NCBI GenBank assembly: GCA_036382855.1
Contig: DASVPO010000013.1
Location: 62,001-126,000 of the forward strand
Direction: 5' to 3'
DNA from: DASVTR01 sp036382855
Lineage (GTDB): Bacteria > Acidobacteriota > Blastocatellia > Pyrinomonadales > Pyrinomonadaceae
Length of the DNA: 64,000 nucleotides
In this document: positions 51,824 through 61,091 of the stretch, piece by piece
Layout: the number at the start of each line of letters is the position of its first letter
How positions within the stretch are numbered: position 1 is the first letter of the stretch
Program-made: the position numbers and the translations under genes
The notes under the pieces: model-generated
The model's input: the letters and a program-made list of their open reading frames with translations, nothing else
Told to the model about the DNA's origin: nothing
The model's database searches: none

Positions 51824-52900
51824 ATGCTCGTACTTGGTATTGAAAGCTCATGTGATGAGACGGCCGCCGCGATTGTGCGCGACGGGCGCTTGATGATGTC
51901 GTCTGTGATTTCGTCGCAGATTGAGACGCACAAACGCTTCGGTGGCGTTGTGCCGGAGCTTGCGTCGCGCGAGCATCTGGACAAGATTGTGCCGGTTGTC
52001 GAAGAGGCATTTGAGCGCGCCGGAGTTGGGAAGCAGTTGATTGACGGGATTGCGGTCACGGCCGGGCCGGGGCTGGTCGGCTCACTTCTGGTCGGCGTCT
52101 CTTACGCGAAGGCGATGGCCTTTGCGCTGCGCAAGCCGCTCGTCGGCGTCAACCACATCGAAGGTCATATCTACTCGGTCGTCTTCGAGAATCCGCCGGT
52201 TGAATATCCTGCGCTCGCGCTCATCGTCTCCGGCGGACACACGAATCTTTTTCTAGTGCCGGAGCCGGGCAAGTATAAGGTACTGGCGCGGACGAGAGAC
52301 GATGCGGCGGGCGAGGCTTTCGATAAGGTGGCGAAGATGCTGGGCCTGGGCTATCCGGGTGGGCCAATTATCGAGCGGCTGGCGCGCGAGGGTGATGCAC
52401 GCAGCGTGCGCTTCGCCGTTCCCCGCATGGGCGACGGGCGGCCCGATTTTAGTTTCAGTGGGCTAAAAACAGCCGTCTCAAAATACGTGCGAGAGACGGG
52501 ACTGCAACCTGTCGCAGACGGTGAAGAGCCTTCGCAGGGCGTCAAAGATTTGGCGGCGAGCTTTCAATCGGTGGTCGTGCGCTCGCTGGTCGGCACGATG
52601 GAGCGCATGGCAACGGACGTTTGCCCGCGCACGCTTATCGTCGCGGGCGGTGTGGCCTGCAACGGCGCGCTGCGTGCCTCTTCAAGCGAAGCGGCAGAAC
52701 GTCTGGGCGTTCCAGTCTACTTTCCTTCACCGCATCTTTCGACCGACAATGCGGCGATGATCGCCGCCGCCGGAACGGTCAAGCTGCAAGCCGGCGAGCG
52801 TGCAGGGCTGGATCTCAACGCAGATGTCTCGCTCCGCCTGCAAAACATCGAAGTCGAAGACGAAGCGCTCAGGCGCAGCCGCGTGCGCTACAGGTTATAG
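51824..52900 (+). CDS. tsaD: tRNA N6-adenosine threonylcarbamoyltransferase
   Basis: 358 residues. ASKHA fold: VLGIESSCDETAAAIVRDGR, the metal-binding HIEGHIYSVV (HxxxH), ALIVSGGHTNLF, DDAAGEAFDKVAKMLGLGYP, GLKTAVSKYV and VAGGVACNGALR. It forms t6A37 with TsaB, TsaC and TsaE. No RBS is visible because the repeat abuts the ATG, but the conserved N-terminus starts at MLVLGIESS. Confidence 0.97.
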   Translation: MLVLGIESSCDETAAAIVRDGRLMMSSVISSQIETHKRFGGVVPELASREHLDKIVPVVEEAFERAGVGKQLIDGIAVTAGPGLVGSLLVGVSYAKAMAFALRKPLVGVNHIEGHIYSVVFENPPVEYPALALIVSGGHTNLFLVPEPGKYKVLARTRDDAAGEAFDKVAKMLGLGYPGGPIIERLAREGDARSVRFAVPRMGDGRPDFSFSGLKTAVSKYVRETGLQPVADGEEPSQGVKDLAASFQSVVVRSLVGTMERMATDVCPRTLIVAGGVACNGALRASSSEAAERLGVPVYFPSPHLSTDNAAMIAAAGTVKLQAGERAGLDLNADVSLRLQNIEVEDEALRRSRVRYRL

Positions 52901-52910
52901 AAACAATCTA

Positions 52911-52980
52911 CACGACTGTAGACGCGAAGGCGCGGAGAAAGACAATAGTTTTTCTCCGCGCCTTCGCGTCTACAGTCGTG
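52911..52980. terminator. Perfect 30-bp palindrome between convergent genes
   Basis: CACGACTGTAGACGCGAAGG and the following CGCGGAGAAA are exactly mirrored on the right (TTTCTCCGCGCCTTCGCGTC and following) around a short loop. It lies between the stops of tsaD and the GAF gene and can serve both as bidirectional terminator. Its GCGAAGGCGCGG words recall the repeat at 17744-17842. Confidence 0.82.
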
Positions 52981-52992
52981 AGATCTTTTACT

Positions 52993-53565
52993 TCATTCGT
53001 CGGGCGGCTCGTCAATCCGCGCTCGCAGTTTTGCCTGATGAAGCTTGTGTCCCTGTATGGCGCGCGTCATAAAGGCAATCTCGCGGCGGAGGTCGAGTTG
53101 TGTGATGACCTGATTGCCGAGCATTCTGAGCGCGGCGATTTGTTCGTGGGTCAGGTCGCGCGGCACGCGGTCAATGACACAGAGCGTGCCGAGTTTGAAG
53201 CCTTCGGGAGTAATCAAAGGCGAGCCTGCATAAAAGCGTATGTTCGGCTCGGAGGTGACGAGCGGGTTGTCCCTGAAGCGCTGATCGTCCATCGCGTCGC
53301 GGACGACGAACGGGCCTTCCTGCATAATCGCGTGGGCGCAGAAGGAGACATCGCGCGACGTTTCCGTCTCAGACAATCCGAGCCGCGCCTTGAACCATTG
53401 CCGTTTTAAATCAATGAGACTGATGAGCGCAATCGGAGTCCCGCAGATGTAGGCGGCGAGGCGCGTTAAATCGTTGAGCGTCTCGTCGGGCTCCGTGTCA
53501 AGAATCTCATACTGGTGCAACGCTTCAAGCCGCGCCGCTTCGTTTTCAGGGATGGGTGGTTTCAT
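52993..53565 (-). CDS. GAF-domain protein
   Basis: 190 residues. N-terminal helix ENEAARLEALHQYEILDTEP, then a GAF domain (residues about 25-165) with LTRLAAYICGTPIALISLID, SFCAHAIMQEGPFVVRDAMD, IRFYAGSPLITPEGFKLGTL and CVIDRVPRDLT. Such short GAF proteins resemble the sensor part of diguanylate cyclases and kinases and may bind a small ligand. No output domain is present. Confidence 0.87.
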   Translation of the reverse strand: MKPPIPENEAARLEALHQYEILDTEPDETLNDLTRLAAYICGTPIALISLIDLKRQWFKARLGLSETETSRDVSFCAHAIMQEGPFVVRDAMDDQRFRDNPLVTSEPNIRFYAGSPLITPEGFKLGTLCVIDRVPRDLTHEQIAALRMLGNQVITQLDLRREIAFMTRAIQGHKLHQAKLRARIDEPPDE

Positions 53566-53694
53566 TTCTTCCGTTTCAAAGTTCGAGTGCAGGCTAACGA
53601 CGGCCTGACTCCGTGTTGGGCTTATCTTTGTCGTTTCATTCTAACGGAGACGGCCGAGAGCCGCCAGCGATTTTCCGTTGAGCGGAAATTAAAA

Positions 53695-53724
53695 GAGCCG
53701 CTTTGCAATGAAGCAAAGCGGCTC
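53695..53724 (-). terminator. Terminator for the gene at 53773
   Basis: GAGCCGCTTTGC and GCAAAGCGGCTC form a 12-bp stem with a 6-nt loop. On the minus strand TTTT follows. Confidence 0.82.
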
Positions 53725-53772
53725 ATTTGCCGGTGGGCTGCGAGGCGACGCTCAATAAAGAGCGCCTTGCTC

Positions 53773-54135
53773 CTACCGGCGAACTCGTGCGACCTGCACC
53801 TGTTCTGTGTTCATCGAAATCGTTTTGGCAAACTTCATAGGGTTCTGCTCGTCCAACTCAACCGTAATCACGTCTCCCTCGCGCACTTCCTTTAAAGAGA
53901 CTTCCTGTTCTTCAATCAGCACTCGCGTCTGCGAGTTGTCAATCTTAATGACGTGCTCGACGCCTGAGCGCGCGATGACCGAGATGTAACCGTCCGTGAC
54001 CTCTACCACCTTAGCGTCAATGATGCGCGTGTCTGTGTCTTCAGCCTTGTCGTCATTGCCCGCTGCCAGAGCAATTGTTGAAAAGAACGTCATCAGTAAA
54101 ATCGCCAGCACACTTGCGAGGTATCTTCTACTCAT
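53773..54135 (-). CDS. Small exported protein, OB-like, unknown function
   Basis: 120 residues. Signal peptide MSRRYLASVLAILLMTFFST with cleavage near ALA. The mature part is acidic and beta-rich (IIDAKVVEVTDGYISVIARS; LKEVREGDVITVELDEQNPM), which could form a small OB-like barrel. No cysteines and no family recognised. It is monocistronic with its own terminator. Confidence 0.72.
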   Translation of the reverse strand: MSRRYLASVLAILLMTFFSTIALAAGNDDKAEDTDTRIIDAKVVEVTDGYISVIARSGVEHVIKIDNSQTRVLIEEQEVSLKEVREGDVITVELDEQNPMKFAKTISMNTEQVQVARVRR

Positions 54136-54462
54136 TATCGTCTCCCGTGTTTTGCAATCGAAGGGAAGAGCGCGTTTTTAAATCTTTCGCTTCCTCAGGT
54201 TTGCAACACACATGCCGCGAAGACGGCCGGCATGCTCGCAGCCTTAATTGCCAGCTAACACAACAGAAAGATTGATTATTGCAAAGCGATTACGGGAAGA
54301 CGGTGAACATAAACAGTGCAGCGTTGCGCTTTCAGGCGGAAAGAGTTTGTACGACTATCAAACGTTGAAACGGAAAGCCGGAGCGTTAGCGCTCAAACGC
54401 GCGAAACGCTCCGGCCAATAGATTCCCGATGTGCTATACTTCCGGCTCTCAGAGCTTCAGCT
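54136..54462. other. Intergenic region between a small exported gene and dnaJ
   Basis: 327 bp without a gene. It contains the dnaJ terminator at 54377-54416; the remainder should hold the promoter of the minus-strand gene at 54135, which I cannot place with confidence. Confidence 0.5.
54377..54416 (-). terminator. Hairpin downstream of dnaJ
   Basis: GCCGGAGCGTT and AACGCTCCGGC form an 11-bp stem. It closes the hrcA-grpE-dnaK-dnaJ transcript on the minus strand; the T-run is interrupted. Confidence 0.65.
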
Positions 54463-55587
54463 TCATCCGAAAATGTCTCGCACCTTATCCATCAAACCCT
54501 TGTCTTCGAGGTCTTTGCTTTCAACTTCGGCCAGTTGTTCGAGGAGGCGGCGTTGTTCGCGTGTCAGCGTCGTCGGCGTGACGACCGTGACGGAGACGAA
54601 GAGGTCGCCGCGGCCGCGTCCTCCGAGCACTGGCACGCCCTGCCCCTTCAAACGGAAGACCGTGCCGGTCTGTGTGCCGGCAGGAATTTTCAACTGCTGC
54701 TGCCCGTCCAGAGTCGGCACAGACACTTCCGAGCCGAGCGCCGCCTGCGCAAAAGTGACAGGCACGGACGAATAAAGATTGCTGCCCTGTCGTTCAAACT
54801 CCTCGTGCTCTTTGACGTGTATCACGACGTAGAGGTCGCCGGTCGCTCCGCCCTGCGTTCCAGACTCGCCTTCGCCTGCTATCCGCAGCCGCGAGCCGGT
54901 CTCGACGCCCGCCGGAATCTTCACCTCCATCGTTCTCTCTTTTTCGACGCGCCCTGCCCCGCGACAAACGTCGCAGGGCGTCTTGATGACGCGCCCCGTC
55001 CCGCGACAAGACCCGCATGTGCGTGCAACGGAGAAGAACCCTTGTTGATAACGAACCTGTCCAGCGCCGCTGCACGTCTGGCAGGTTTCCGGCTGCGTTC
55101 CTTCGGCCGCGCCGCTGCCCTTACATTTCTCGCAGGTCTCAAGACGCGGGATGCGCAGTTGTGCAGTCATCCCGTTGGCCGCCTCTTCCAAGGTAATCTC
55201 AAGGTCGTAGCGCAGGTCTGCGCCACGCTGCGCTGCGCTGCGACGACCACCGCCGCCGCCCGCGCGCCCGCCGAAGACATCGCCAAACCCGAAGAGGTCT
55301 CCCAGGATATCTTCGATGCCGCCGAAGCCCTGCGCTCCCCAGCCTGCGCCCGCGCCTGCGCCGGAGACGCCAGCGTGCCCGAAGTTATCATAACGACGAC
55401 GCTGCTCCGCGTCCGAGAGAATCGAATAAGCCTCTGCGGCCTCCTTAAACTTATCCTCTGCCTCCGCGTCGCCCGGATTCTTATCGGGGTGATATTTGAC
55501 GGCGAGACGACGATAAGCGCTCTTAATTTCCTGTTCTGAAGCTGTGCGGGTGACGCCCAGCACATCGTAGTAGTCACGTTTACTCAT
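54463..55587 (-). CDS. dnaJ: Chaperone DnaJ
   Basis: 374 residues, full-length type I. The J-domain has YHPDKNPGD (HPD), then a Gly-rich linker with FGDVFGGRAGGGGG. Four CxxCxGxG zinc motifs follow (CEKCKGSG, CQTCSGAG, CGSCRGTG, CDVCRGAG) and the C-terminal substrate-binding barrels. It delivers clients to DnaK and stimulates its ATPase. It is the last gene of the heat-shock locus. Confidence 0.98.
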   Translation of the reverse strand: MSKRDYYDVLGVTRTASEQEIKSAYRRLAVKYHPDKNPGDAEAEDKFKEAAEAYSILSDAEQRRRYDNFGHAGVSGAGAGAGWGAQGFGGIEDILGDLFGFGDVFGGRAGGGGGRRSAAQRGADLRYDLEITLEEAANGMTAQLRIPRLETCEKCKGSGAAEGTQPETCQTCSGAGQVRYQQGFFSVARTCGSCRGTGRVIKTPCDVCRGAGRVEKERTMEVKIPAGVETGSRLRIAGEGESGTQGGATGDLYVVIHVKEHEEFERQGSNLYSSVPVTFAQAALGSEVSVPTLDGQQQLKIPAGTQTGTVFRLKGQGVPVLGGRGRGDLFVSVTVVTPTTLTREQRRLLEQLAEVESKDLEDKGLMDKVRDIFG

Positions 55588-55640
55588 TGCTCTTTATAAA
55601 CTTTGCCTTTCGAGTCCTTGAAACTATTATAAATTTTTAG

Positions 55641-55706
55641 CAGACAGTCAACAGCCGTCAGCTTTCAGCACGAAGCTTAAAGGGCCGACGGCTGATTGTT
55701 CAACAG
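55641..55706. repeat. Intergenic palindrome of CAACAGCCGTCAGC-like words
   Basis: CAGTCAACAGCCGTCAGC at the left and GCCGACGGCTGATTGTTCAA at the right are partly complementary around CAGCACGAAGC. It lies between dnaK and dnaJ and could modulate read-through. Confidence 0.55.
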
Positions 55707-57545
55707 TTAGTGTGAACCCTCTATTTCCTTGACGGGCGCGCTGTTTGGATTCAGCATCACGCTGGTAAGTTGCGCGGCGAGGCTTTCGACGCCCTTCAAA
55801 GCGCGGTGAATCTCTTCGGCGTCTTCCGAATAGACGGCCTTTTCTCCTGAGGCCAAGACTTCCTGCGCATCATGGCGGTCGTCGGCCGAGAGAGCGCCGC
55901 CAAACTCCGCAAACGTCCGCTGCGTATTGCGCACGAGGCTGTCTAGACGGTTGCGCATCGAAATCAACTCTATAAAGCGGCGGTCGCTTTCGGAAGAAGC
56001 CTGCGCTTCAAGCATCAGGCGATTAATCTCTTCAGCCGAAAGGCCCGAAGAAGGAGTGATGCGCATCTGCTGCTCGCGCCCCGTAGTCTTGTCTTTGGCC
56101 GAGACGGAGACGATGCCGTTGGCGTCAACCTCGAAAGAGACTTCAATCTGCGGTACGCCGCGCGGGTTCGGTGGAATCCCCACCAACTCGAATTTTCCAA
56201 GACTTCGGTTGCCCTGCGCTATCTCGCGCTCGCCCTGAAGGATGTGAATCTCCACCGTTGATTGATTATCAACGACGGTCGTAAACGTCAGGCTGTTTCT
56301 GAGCGGGATGGTGGAGTTGCGCTCTATGATTTTAGTAAACAACCCGCCGCGCGTTTCAAGTCCGAGGCTCAAGGGCAACACGTCGAGCAGCACTATGTCC
56401 TTGACATCACCTGCCAGCACGCCGCCCTGAATCGCAGCGCCCATCGCTACTACTTCATCCGGGTTAATCTCTGCCGAAGGCTCGCGGCCAAAAATCTCCT
56501 GCACCGTGCGAACGACAACAGGTGAGCGCGTTTGCCCGCCGACTAAGATAACCTTGTCAATATCGCCCGGCTGAAGCTTCGCATCCCAGAGCGCTTTCTG
56601 GCACGGCTCGATTGTCTGCTCGACCAAATCGGCGACGAGACTTTCAAATTCATCGCGCGTCAAGGTCTTGTTGAAGTGCTTGGGGCCGGAGGCGTCGGCC
56701 GCTATGAACGGCAGGTTGATTGTCGTCTCGCTGACGGAAGAGAGGTCACACTTGGCGCGCTCGGCAGCCTCCTTCAGGCGTTGCAGCGCAAGACGGTCCT
56801 GTTTCAGGTCCATGCCCGTCTCTGCGCGAAACTGCTCCGTCATCCAGTTAATGATGCGTTCGTCGAAATCCTCGCCGCCGAGGAAGGTATTGCCCGAAGT
56901 AGAGAGCACTTCAAACACGCCGTCGTTCATCTCAAGGATGGAGACATCAAACGTGCCGCCGCCGAGGTCGTAGACGGCGATGCGTTCGGCCTCCGTCTTG
57001 CCCAAACCATAAGCGAGCGCGGCGGCCGTCGGCTCGTTGATAATGCGCTCAACCTTGAGTCCGGCGATCTTGCCCGCATCTTTGGTCGCCTGTCGCTGCG
57101 TGTCGTCAAAATAGGCGGGCACGGTGACGATGGCTTCGACGACCGCTTCGCCAAGAAAATCTTCGGCGGCAGCCTTGAGGCGTTGCAGCACGATGCCGGA
57201 GATTTCCGGCGGGCTGTAGGTGCGCCCCTGCACGCGTATGCGCGCATCGCCGTTGGGCGAATCAATAATCTCGAAGGGCGCGCTGTCTTTCATGCGCTGC
57301 GTTTCCGTCGCGTTAAACTTGCGACCAATCAGGCGCTTGACGGCGTAGACCGTGCTGGCAGCATTGGTGACAGCCTGCCGCTTGGCAATTTGCCCGACGA
57401 GGCGTTCGCCCTTCTCCGTAAAGCCGACGACCGTTGGCGTCGTTCGTCCGCCCTCTTTATTAGGCACAATCTGCACCGCCCCGCCCTCTAGAACGGCGAC
57501 GCAACAATTCGTCGTACCCAAATCAATGCCGATTACTTTACTCAT
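55707..57545 (-). CDS. dnaK: Chaperone DnaK (Hsp70)
   Basis: 612 residues. Nucleotide-binding domain signatures are IGIDLGTTNCCVAVLEGG, TVPAYFDDTQRQATKDAGKI, INEPTAAALAYGLG, VYDLGGGTFDVSILEM and VILVGGQTRSPVV. The substrate domain has LDVLPLSLGLETRGGLFTKI. It is about 25 residues shorter than typical DnaK and lacks the acidic disordered tail, ending NSAPVKEIEGSH. ATP-driven folding of client proteins in the cytoplasm. Confidence 0.97.
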   Translation of the reverse strand: MSKVIGIDLGTTNCCVAVLEGGAVQIVPNKEGGRTTPTVVGFTEKGERLVGQIAKRQAVTNAASTVYAVKRLIGRKFNATETQRMKDSAPFEIIDSPNGDARIRVQGRTYSPPEISGIVLQRLKAAAEDFLGEAVVEAIVTVPAYFDDTQRQATKDAGKIAGLKVERIINEPTAAALAYGLGKTEAERIAVYDLGGGTFDVSILEMNDGVFEVLSTSGNTFLGGEDFDERIINWMTEQFRAETGMDLKQDRLALQRLKEAAERAKCDLSSVSETTINLPFIAADASGPKHFNKTLTRDEFESLVADLVEQTIEPCQKALWDAKLQPGDIDKVILVGGQTRSPVVVRTVQEIFGREPSAEINPDEVVAMGAAIQGGVLAGDVKDIVLLDVLPLSLGLETRGGLFTKIIERNSTIPLRNSLTFTTVVDNQSTVEIHILQGEREIAQGNRSLGKFELVGIPPNPRGVPQIEVSFEVDANGIVSVSAKDKTTGREQQMRITPSSGLSAEEINRLMLEAQASSESDRRFIELISMRNRLDSLVRNTQRTFAEFGGALSADDRHDAQEVLASGEKAVYSEDAEEIHRALKGVESLAAQLTSVMLNPNSAPVKEIEGSH

Positions 57546-57556
57546 AGCATTTCTAA

Positions 57557-57647
57557 GTGATGAGTGATGAGTAATGAGCGATGAGTGAAAAATGGTTTCG
57601 CTTGAATCTGCTTTGACTCATCACTCACTACTCACCACTCATTACTA
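57557..57647. repeat. Intergenic palindrome of GATGAGT-like words
   Basis: GTGATGAGTGATGAGTAATG and its mirrored complement GACTCATCACTCACTACTCA flank an AT-rich centre between grpE and dnaK. It closely resembles 22891-22976 in word content. The stop codon of grpE (57645-57647) lies in its edge. Confidence 0.78.
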
Positions 57648-58547
57648 CCTCGTTGCCACCTTGACGATGGCCGGGCGGAGCAGCTTTTCGCCGAGACGAT
57701 AGCCTCGCACTAATTCCTGTACGACCGTATCAGGCTCGTAGTCTTCCGATTGCTCTGTGGCGACCGCTTCGTGTATGTGCGGGTCAAAGGGCTTGCCGAC
57801 CGCTTCGATTGGTTGCAGGCCCAAGCCTTCCAGCACGTCCCTCAACTGTTTGTCTATCAACTCGACGCCGTGCAGAAAATGGCGAAACTCGTCAGACTCC
57901 GCGGCCTCCATCGAAGCTTCCGCATCGAGTGCACGACGCAGATTATCAACCACTGGAAGCAGTTTGCCGACTACGTCGCCGACGACACGATTGTAGGTTT
58001 CCACGCGTTCGCGTTCGATGCGCTTGCGGTAGTTCTCAAAGTCTGCCTGACGGCGGGCCAGCGTCTCCTGCAACTCCGCACGCGCCGCTTCGACACGCTT
58101 CAACTCCGCACGCGTCGCCAGCAACTCGGCCAGCGCAGGCCCCTTCGCCGCTTCCGCCTCTGGTCGCGGCGCACCATCCTCATCGCCTCCGGCGCTGTTC
58201 GGCGCAGGCTGAGCCTGCTTAGCTGACCCGGCCTCGTCTCTGTCTTCGCGTCGCTCCGGCATCTCGTCTTGCGGCGGGCCTCCGGCCTCGTCCGCGTCGT
58301 TTGCGCGCCCGCCCGTTCCTTCTCCTTCTGTCCCGCGATCAACACGGCGCTGCATTTCCGTCTCACCCTCATAGCTCGAAGCACGGCCCAACTCTCCGGG
58401 CGTGAGATTGTCTGCGCCGCCGCTGCTTGTTTCCGTTTCCGTTGTGTCGGAGTCGGCGGTTTTAGCGTTTGCAGATGGAGCGTGGTCTTCGTCTGCAAAG
58501 CGAATCGGAATGCGGTTGGGCGTTGTTCTTTTTTTATCTGCCATCAT
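57645..58547 (-). CDS. grpE: Nucleotide exchange factor GrpE with long acidic N-terminus
   Basis: 300 residues. The C-terminal 165 residues are GrpE: coiled coil ELKRVEAARAELQETLARRQ, ADFENYRKRIERERVE, GKLLPVVDNLRRALD, GLQPIEAVGKPFDPHIHEAV and EYEPDT-like VVQELVRGYRLGEKLLRPA. The first 135 residues are low-complexity, acidic and probably disordered, much longer than in usual GrpE (about 190-200 residues total). It releases ADP from DnaK. Start at ATG 58547 or the next ATG, 58544. Confidence 0.95.
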   Translation of the reverse strand: MMADKKRTTPNRIPIRFADEDHAPSANAKTADSDTTETETSSGGADNLTPGELGRASSYEGETEMQRRVDRGTEGEGTGGRANDADEAGGPPQDEMPERREDRDEAGSAKQAQPAPNSAGGDEDGAPRPEAEAAKGPALAELLATRAELKRVEAARAELQETLARRQADFENYRKRIERERVETYNRVVGDVVGKLLPVVDNLRRALDAEASMEAAESDEFRHFLHGVELIDKQLRDVLEGLGLQPIEAVGKPFDPHIHEAVATEQSEDYEPDTVVQELVRGYRLGEKLLRPAIVKVATR

Positions 58548-58618
58548 TGATTATCCCACCTTGATTGAAACAACGTGCCTGCAAGATCCGGCTCTCACAC
58601 GCCTCGGTGCTGTTCCCT

Positions 58619-59740
58619 CTAGTTTGAAGCAGTTTCCTCACGCAGCATACGCTCGATGAGACGCGCCATGTAGTTGACGACTGCCACCATCCGCTCATAC
58701 TCGATACGCACGGGGCCGACGACGCCGAGCGTGCCGACCGCTTCACCCGAGCCGAGACGGTAGGGAGCAGTAATTAAAGCGCAGTTTTGCATCGAAGGCG
58801 CTGCGTGCTCGCGCCCGATGACGACCTGCACGTCGCCCGGAAAAACGTGGTCGCGCGCCACGCATTCGTTCAATATCTTGACGAGACGAGATTTCTCCTC
58901 GAAGGTGCGAAACAGTTCGCGCATTCTTTCCGCGTCCGTGAAATCAGGCTTCGTCAGAATATTCGACGCGCCGTCAACATAAACGTCAGCGGTCGTCGCT
59001 TCCTCGCCTTCCAGACTACGGTCGCAGAGCAGGATAGCATTGCGCAGCAGTTTGTCGTAGAGCGCCTTTTCCTCGCGCATCATCTCCAGAATCAGCGCGC
59101 GAATCTCAAGCAGGCTCTTTCCGGCAAACTCCGCGTTCAGATAGCGAGCCGTGTGTTCAAGCTCTTCCTGAGATAGATTTTCGTCAATCCGAATGAGCTT
59201 GTTATGGATGATATTGGGCGCGCTAACGAGCACGACGAGGATGCGGTGGTCTGCCAACTGCATAAACTCTATGTGCTGCAAGCGATTGTCCGCCAGCGAA
59301 GGAGAGACGACGATGCCGACATTCTCGGAGAGCGCCGAAAGCACCTGCGAAGTCTTCTCCATCAAACGGTCTGGCGCGTTGTGAACGTCGTCCTGTGAAA
59401 TCTTCAGTAGAGCGTTGATGGCTGCGAGGTCTGCTTTCGAGAGGCGCGTATCGCCGAGCATGTTGTCAACGTAGAAGCGATAGCCTTTATCTGTGGGCAC
59501 GCGGCCGGCCGAAGTATGCGGCTGCTCGACGAGGCCCGCCTCTTCCAGTTCGCCCATGACGTTACGAATCGTCGCCGAACTCCACCCGGAAGCATGTGCG
59601 AAGCGGTCTGAGATAGTACGCGAGCCGACGGGTTCGCCCGTCACCAGATGCTCCTTGATGATCGCAGCCAGCACGGCTTGCCCGCGCGAATCAGGCATGT
59701 GTATCCGAAAGTTTAACGGATGCGAGCTTTGACGGGCCAT
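58619..59740 (-). CDS. hrcA: Heat-inducible transcription repressor HrcA
   Basis: 373 residues. N-terminal winged helix (QAVLAAIIKEHLVTGEPVGS, SSATIRNVMGELEEAGLVEQ, PHTSAGRVPTDKGYRFYVD), then a GAF-like dimerisation domain (LVVLVSAPNIIH-like region, ending GEAVGTLGVVGPVRIEYERM). HrcA represses heat-shock genes at CIRCE operators, usually TTAGCACTC-N9-GAGTGCTAA. I found no such site upstream of hrcA or dnaK. First gene of the locus. Confidence 0.95.
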   Translation of the reverse strand: MARQSSHPLNFRIHMPDSRGQAVLAAIIKEHLVTGEPVGSRTISDRFAHASGWSSATIRNVMGELEEAGLVEQPHTSAGRVPTDKGYRFYVDNMLGDTRLSKADLAAINALLKISQDDVHNAPDRLMEKTSQVLSALSENVGIVVSPSLADNRLQHIEFMQLADHRILVVLVSAPNIIHNKLIRIDENLSQEELEHTARYLNAEFAGKSLLEIRALILEMMREEKALYDKLLRNAILLCDRSLEGEEATTADVYVDGASNILTKPDFTDAERMRELFRTFEEKSRLVKILNECVARDHVFPGDVQVVIGREHAAPSMQNCALITAPYRLGSGEAVGTLGVVGPVRIEYERMVAVVNYMARLIERMLREETASN

Positions 59741-60365
59741 TTTGTTCTCTGGTTGCGGCGCGCGTAGGGGTTTGGTCTTATCCGGCAGAGTGTTGGGGCG
59801 CTCCTTCGGATTAACAGAAATTGAATATCACCGCAACTTACAAGCTGTCAAGAATTCTTTATCCGGCCACTGAAATCAGGCATTTTGCGGCAAATTCATA
59901 CCCGCTTAAAGTATAACGGATTGTTGAATCGCCCGGCAAACATTGTTTGAACGCGAACGGGCCTCTGCCCTGACACGCCGCCGGCCAGTTTAATTTGATG
60001 CCGTTCTTATAGTTAGCCCTCCTCAACCGCCCGCGCTCTCGCCGGAGAAGACTTAAACGCCTGTCATCATTACACTTATAAGGCCGCTGCAACTGCCCTC
60101 CTGCGACACCGAAAGCTCGTCTATCGCTCATTCCCTGCCGCTGCAACGGCTTAGGGGCAGTCGAAAAACTACAGGTTGACGCTCCCTCATGTGCGCCCGT
60201 AATATCCATGCCACGGGAAATGACGGAGTTGGCCCAACTGGGCCGCCGCCGCTCTTAGTTCGCCGCAGTCAGTATTGACGAAAAGGCTTGAACCGCGAAG
60301 TTTGATGCTCGTCTTCTCTTGAGGGCTGTGCAGGGCCTGCCGCGACCGGGTTGAAAGAAGCGCCG
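59741..60365. other. About 625-bp intergenic region between hrcA and the SprT-like gene
   Basis: The region lies between divergent genes, so promoters for both must lie here, but I cannot place them. Frames of up to 116 codons show no protein-like composition. I found no CIRCE operator, tRNA, RNase P or SRP RNA signature. Confidence 0.5.
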
Positions 60366-61091
60366 ATGTCACAGGATTATCTGAAAAAACTTTTCAGCGA
60401 TGCCTTCAGCCAGCTCGCACACAACCGCCCGAGGCCGGAGGTCGAAGTCAGGTTCTACCCCTACGCGGGATTGAACCATACTATCCGGCTGCGTTCCGGG
60501 CGCGTCTATGTTCGTCTCTCAGACATCTTCAAAAATGCTCCGCCGGACGTGCACCGTGCGCTGGCCTTTATCCTCGTCGCCAAGCTTCTCTCCAAACGCA
60601 CGCCGGAGATGCACGAACGCGTTTATCGTGAATATGCCTGCTCGCCGCAAATTCTGCGGGCCGCAGACATCGCGCGTCGCCGTCGCGGGCGCAAGATGAT
60701 TTCTTCGGCGCGCGGTCGCGTCTATGACCTTGAGCGTATGTTTCTGCGCCTGAACCGTCGTTTCTTCGACGGCGAACTGGAGAAGCCGACGCTCTCATGG
60801 TCGCAGCGCCGCACGCGCCGCATCCTGGGCCATCACGACGCGGCACACGACACCATCGTTATCAGCAAGACGCTGGACGCGGCTGATGTCCCCGAATGGT
60901 TTGTGGAGTATGTGCTCTACCACGAGATGCTGCACATCAAGCATCCTGCGCGCTTCATCAAAGGACGACGCTACTACCACACAAACGCCTTCCGCCTCGA
61001 AGAACAACGCTTCCCCTACTATCAGGAAGCGCAGGATTTGTTGGACCAACTCGCACACCAGCGCCACGTCCCGCGCGCACGCGCAGCCTGA
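60366..61091 (+). CDS. SprT-like / M48-like zinc metalloprotein
   Basis: 241 residues from ATG 60366. FFDGELEKPTLSWSQRRTRR and LGHHDAAHDTIVISKTLDAA precede the zinc motif in VLYHEMLHIKHPARF (HEMLH, about residues 186-190), the arrangement of SprT-like and YgjP-related metallohydrolases. It is predicted cytoplasmic, rich in Arg and basic, and may act on DNA-bound or RNA-bound proteins. The substrate is unknown. Confidence 0.85.
   Translation: MSQDYLKKLFSDAFSQLAHNRPRPEVEVRFYPYAGLNHTIRLRSGRVYVRLSDIFKNAPPDVHRALAFILVAKLLSKRTPEMHERVYREYACSPQILRAADIARRRRGRKMISSARGRVYDLERMFLRLNRRFFDGELEKPTLSWSQRRTRRILGHHDAAHDTIVISKTLDAADVPEWFVEYVLYHEMLHIKHPARFIKGRRYYHTNAFRLEEQRFPYYQEAQDLLDQLAHQRHVPRARAA

Noticed and set aside
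52911..52980. Perfect palindrome considered as an attachment or transposon end
   Set aside because: Sits between two convergent stop codons without flanking duplication or transposase; a bidirectional terminator explains it.
54316..55539. 407-codon open frame on the plus strand opposite dnaJ
   Set aside because: Antisense shadow of a highly biased, GC-rich gene; no protein-like pattern, while the minus strand encodes a complete DnaJ.
59741..59830. CIRCE-like GAGTGTTGGGGCGCTC upstream of hrcA
   Set aside because: Spacing and half-sites do not match TTAGCACTC-N9-GAGTGCTAA.
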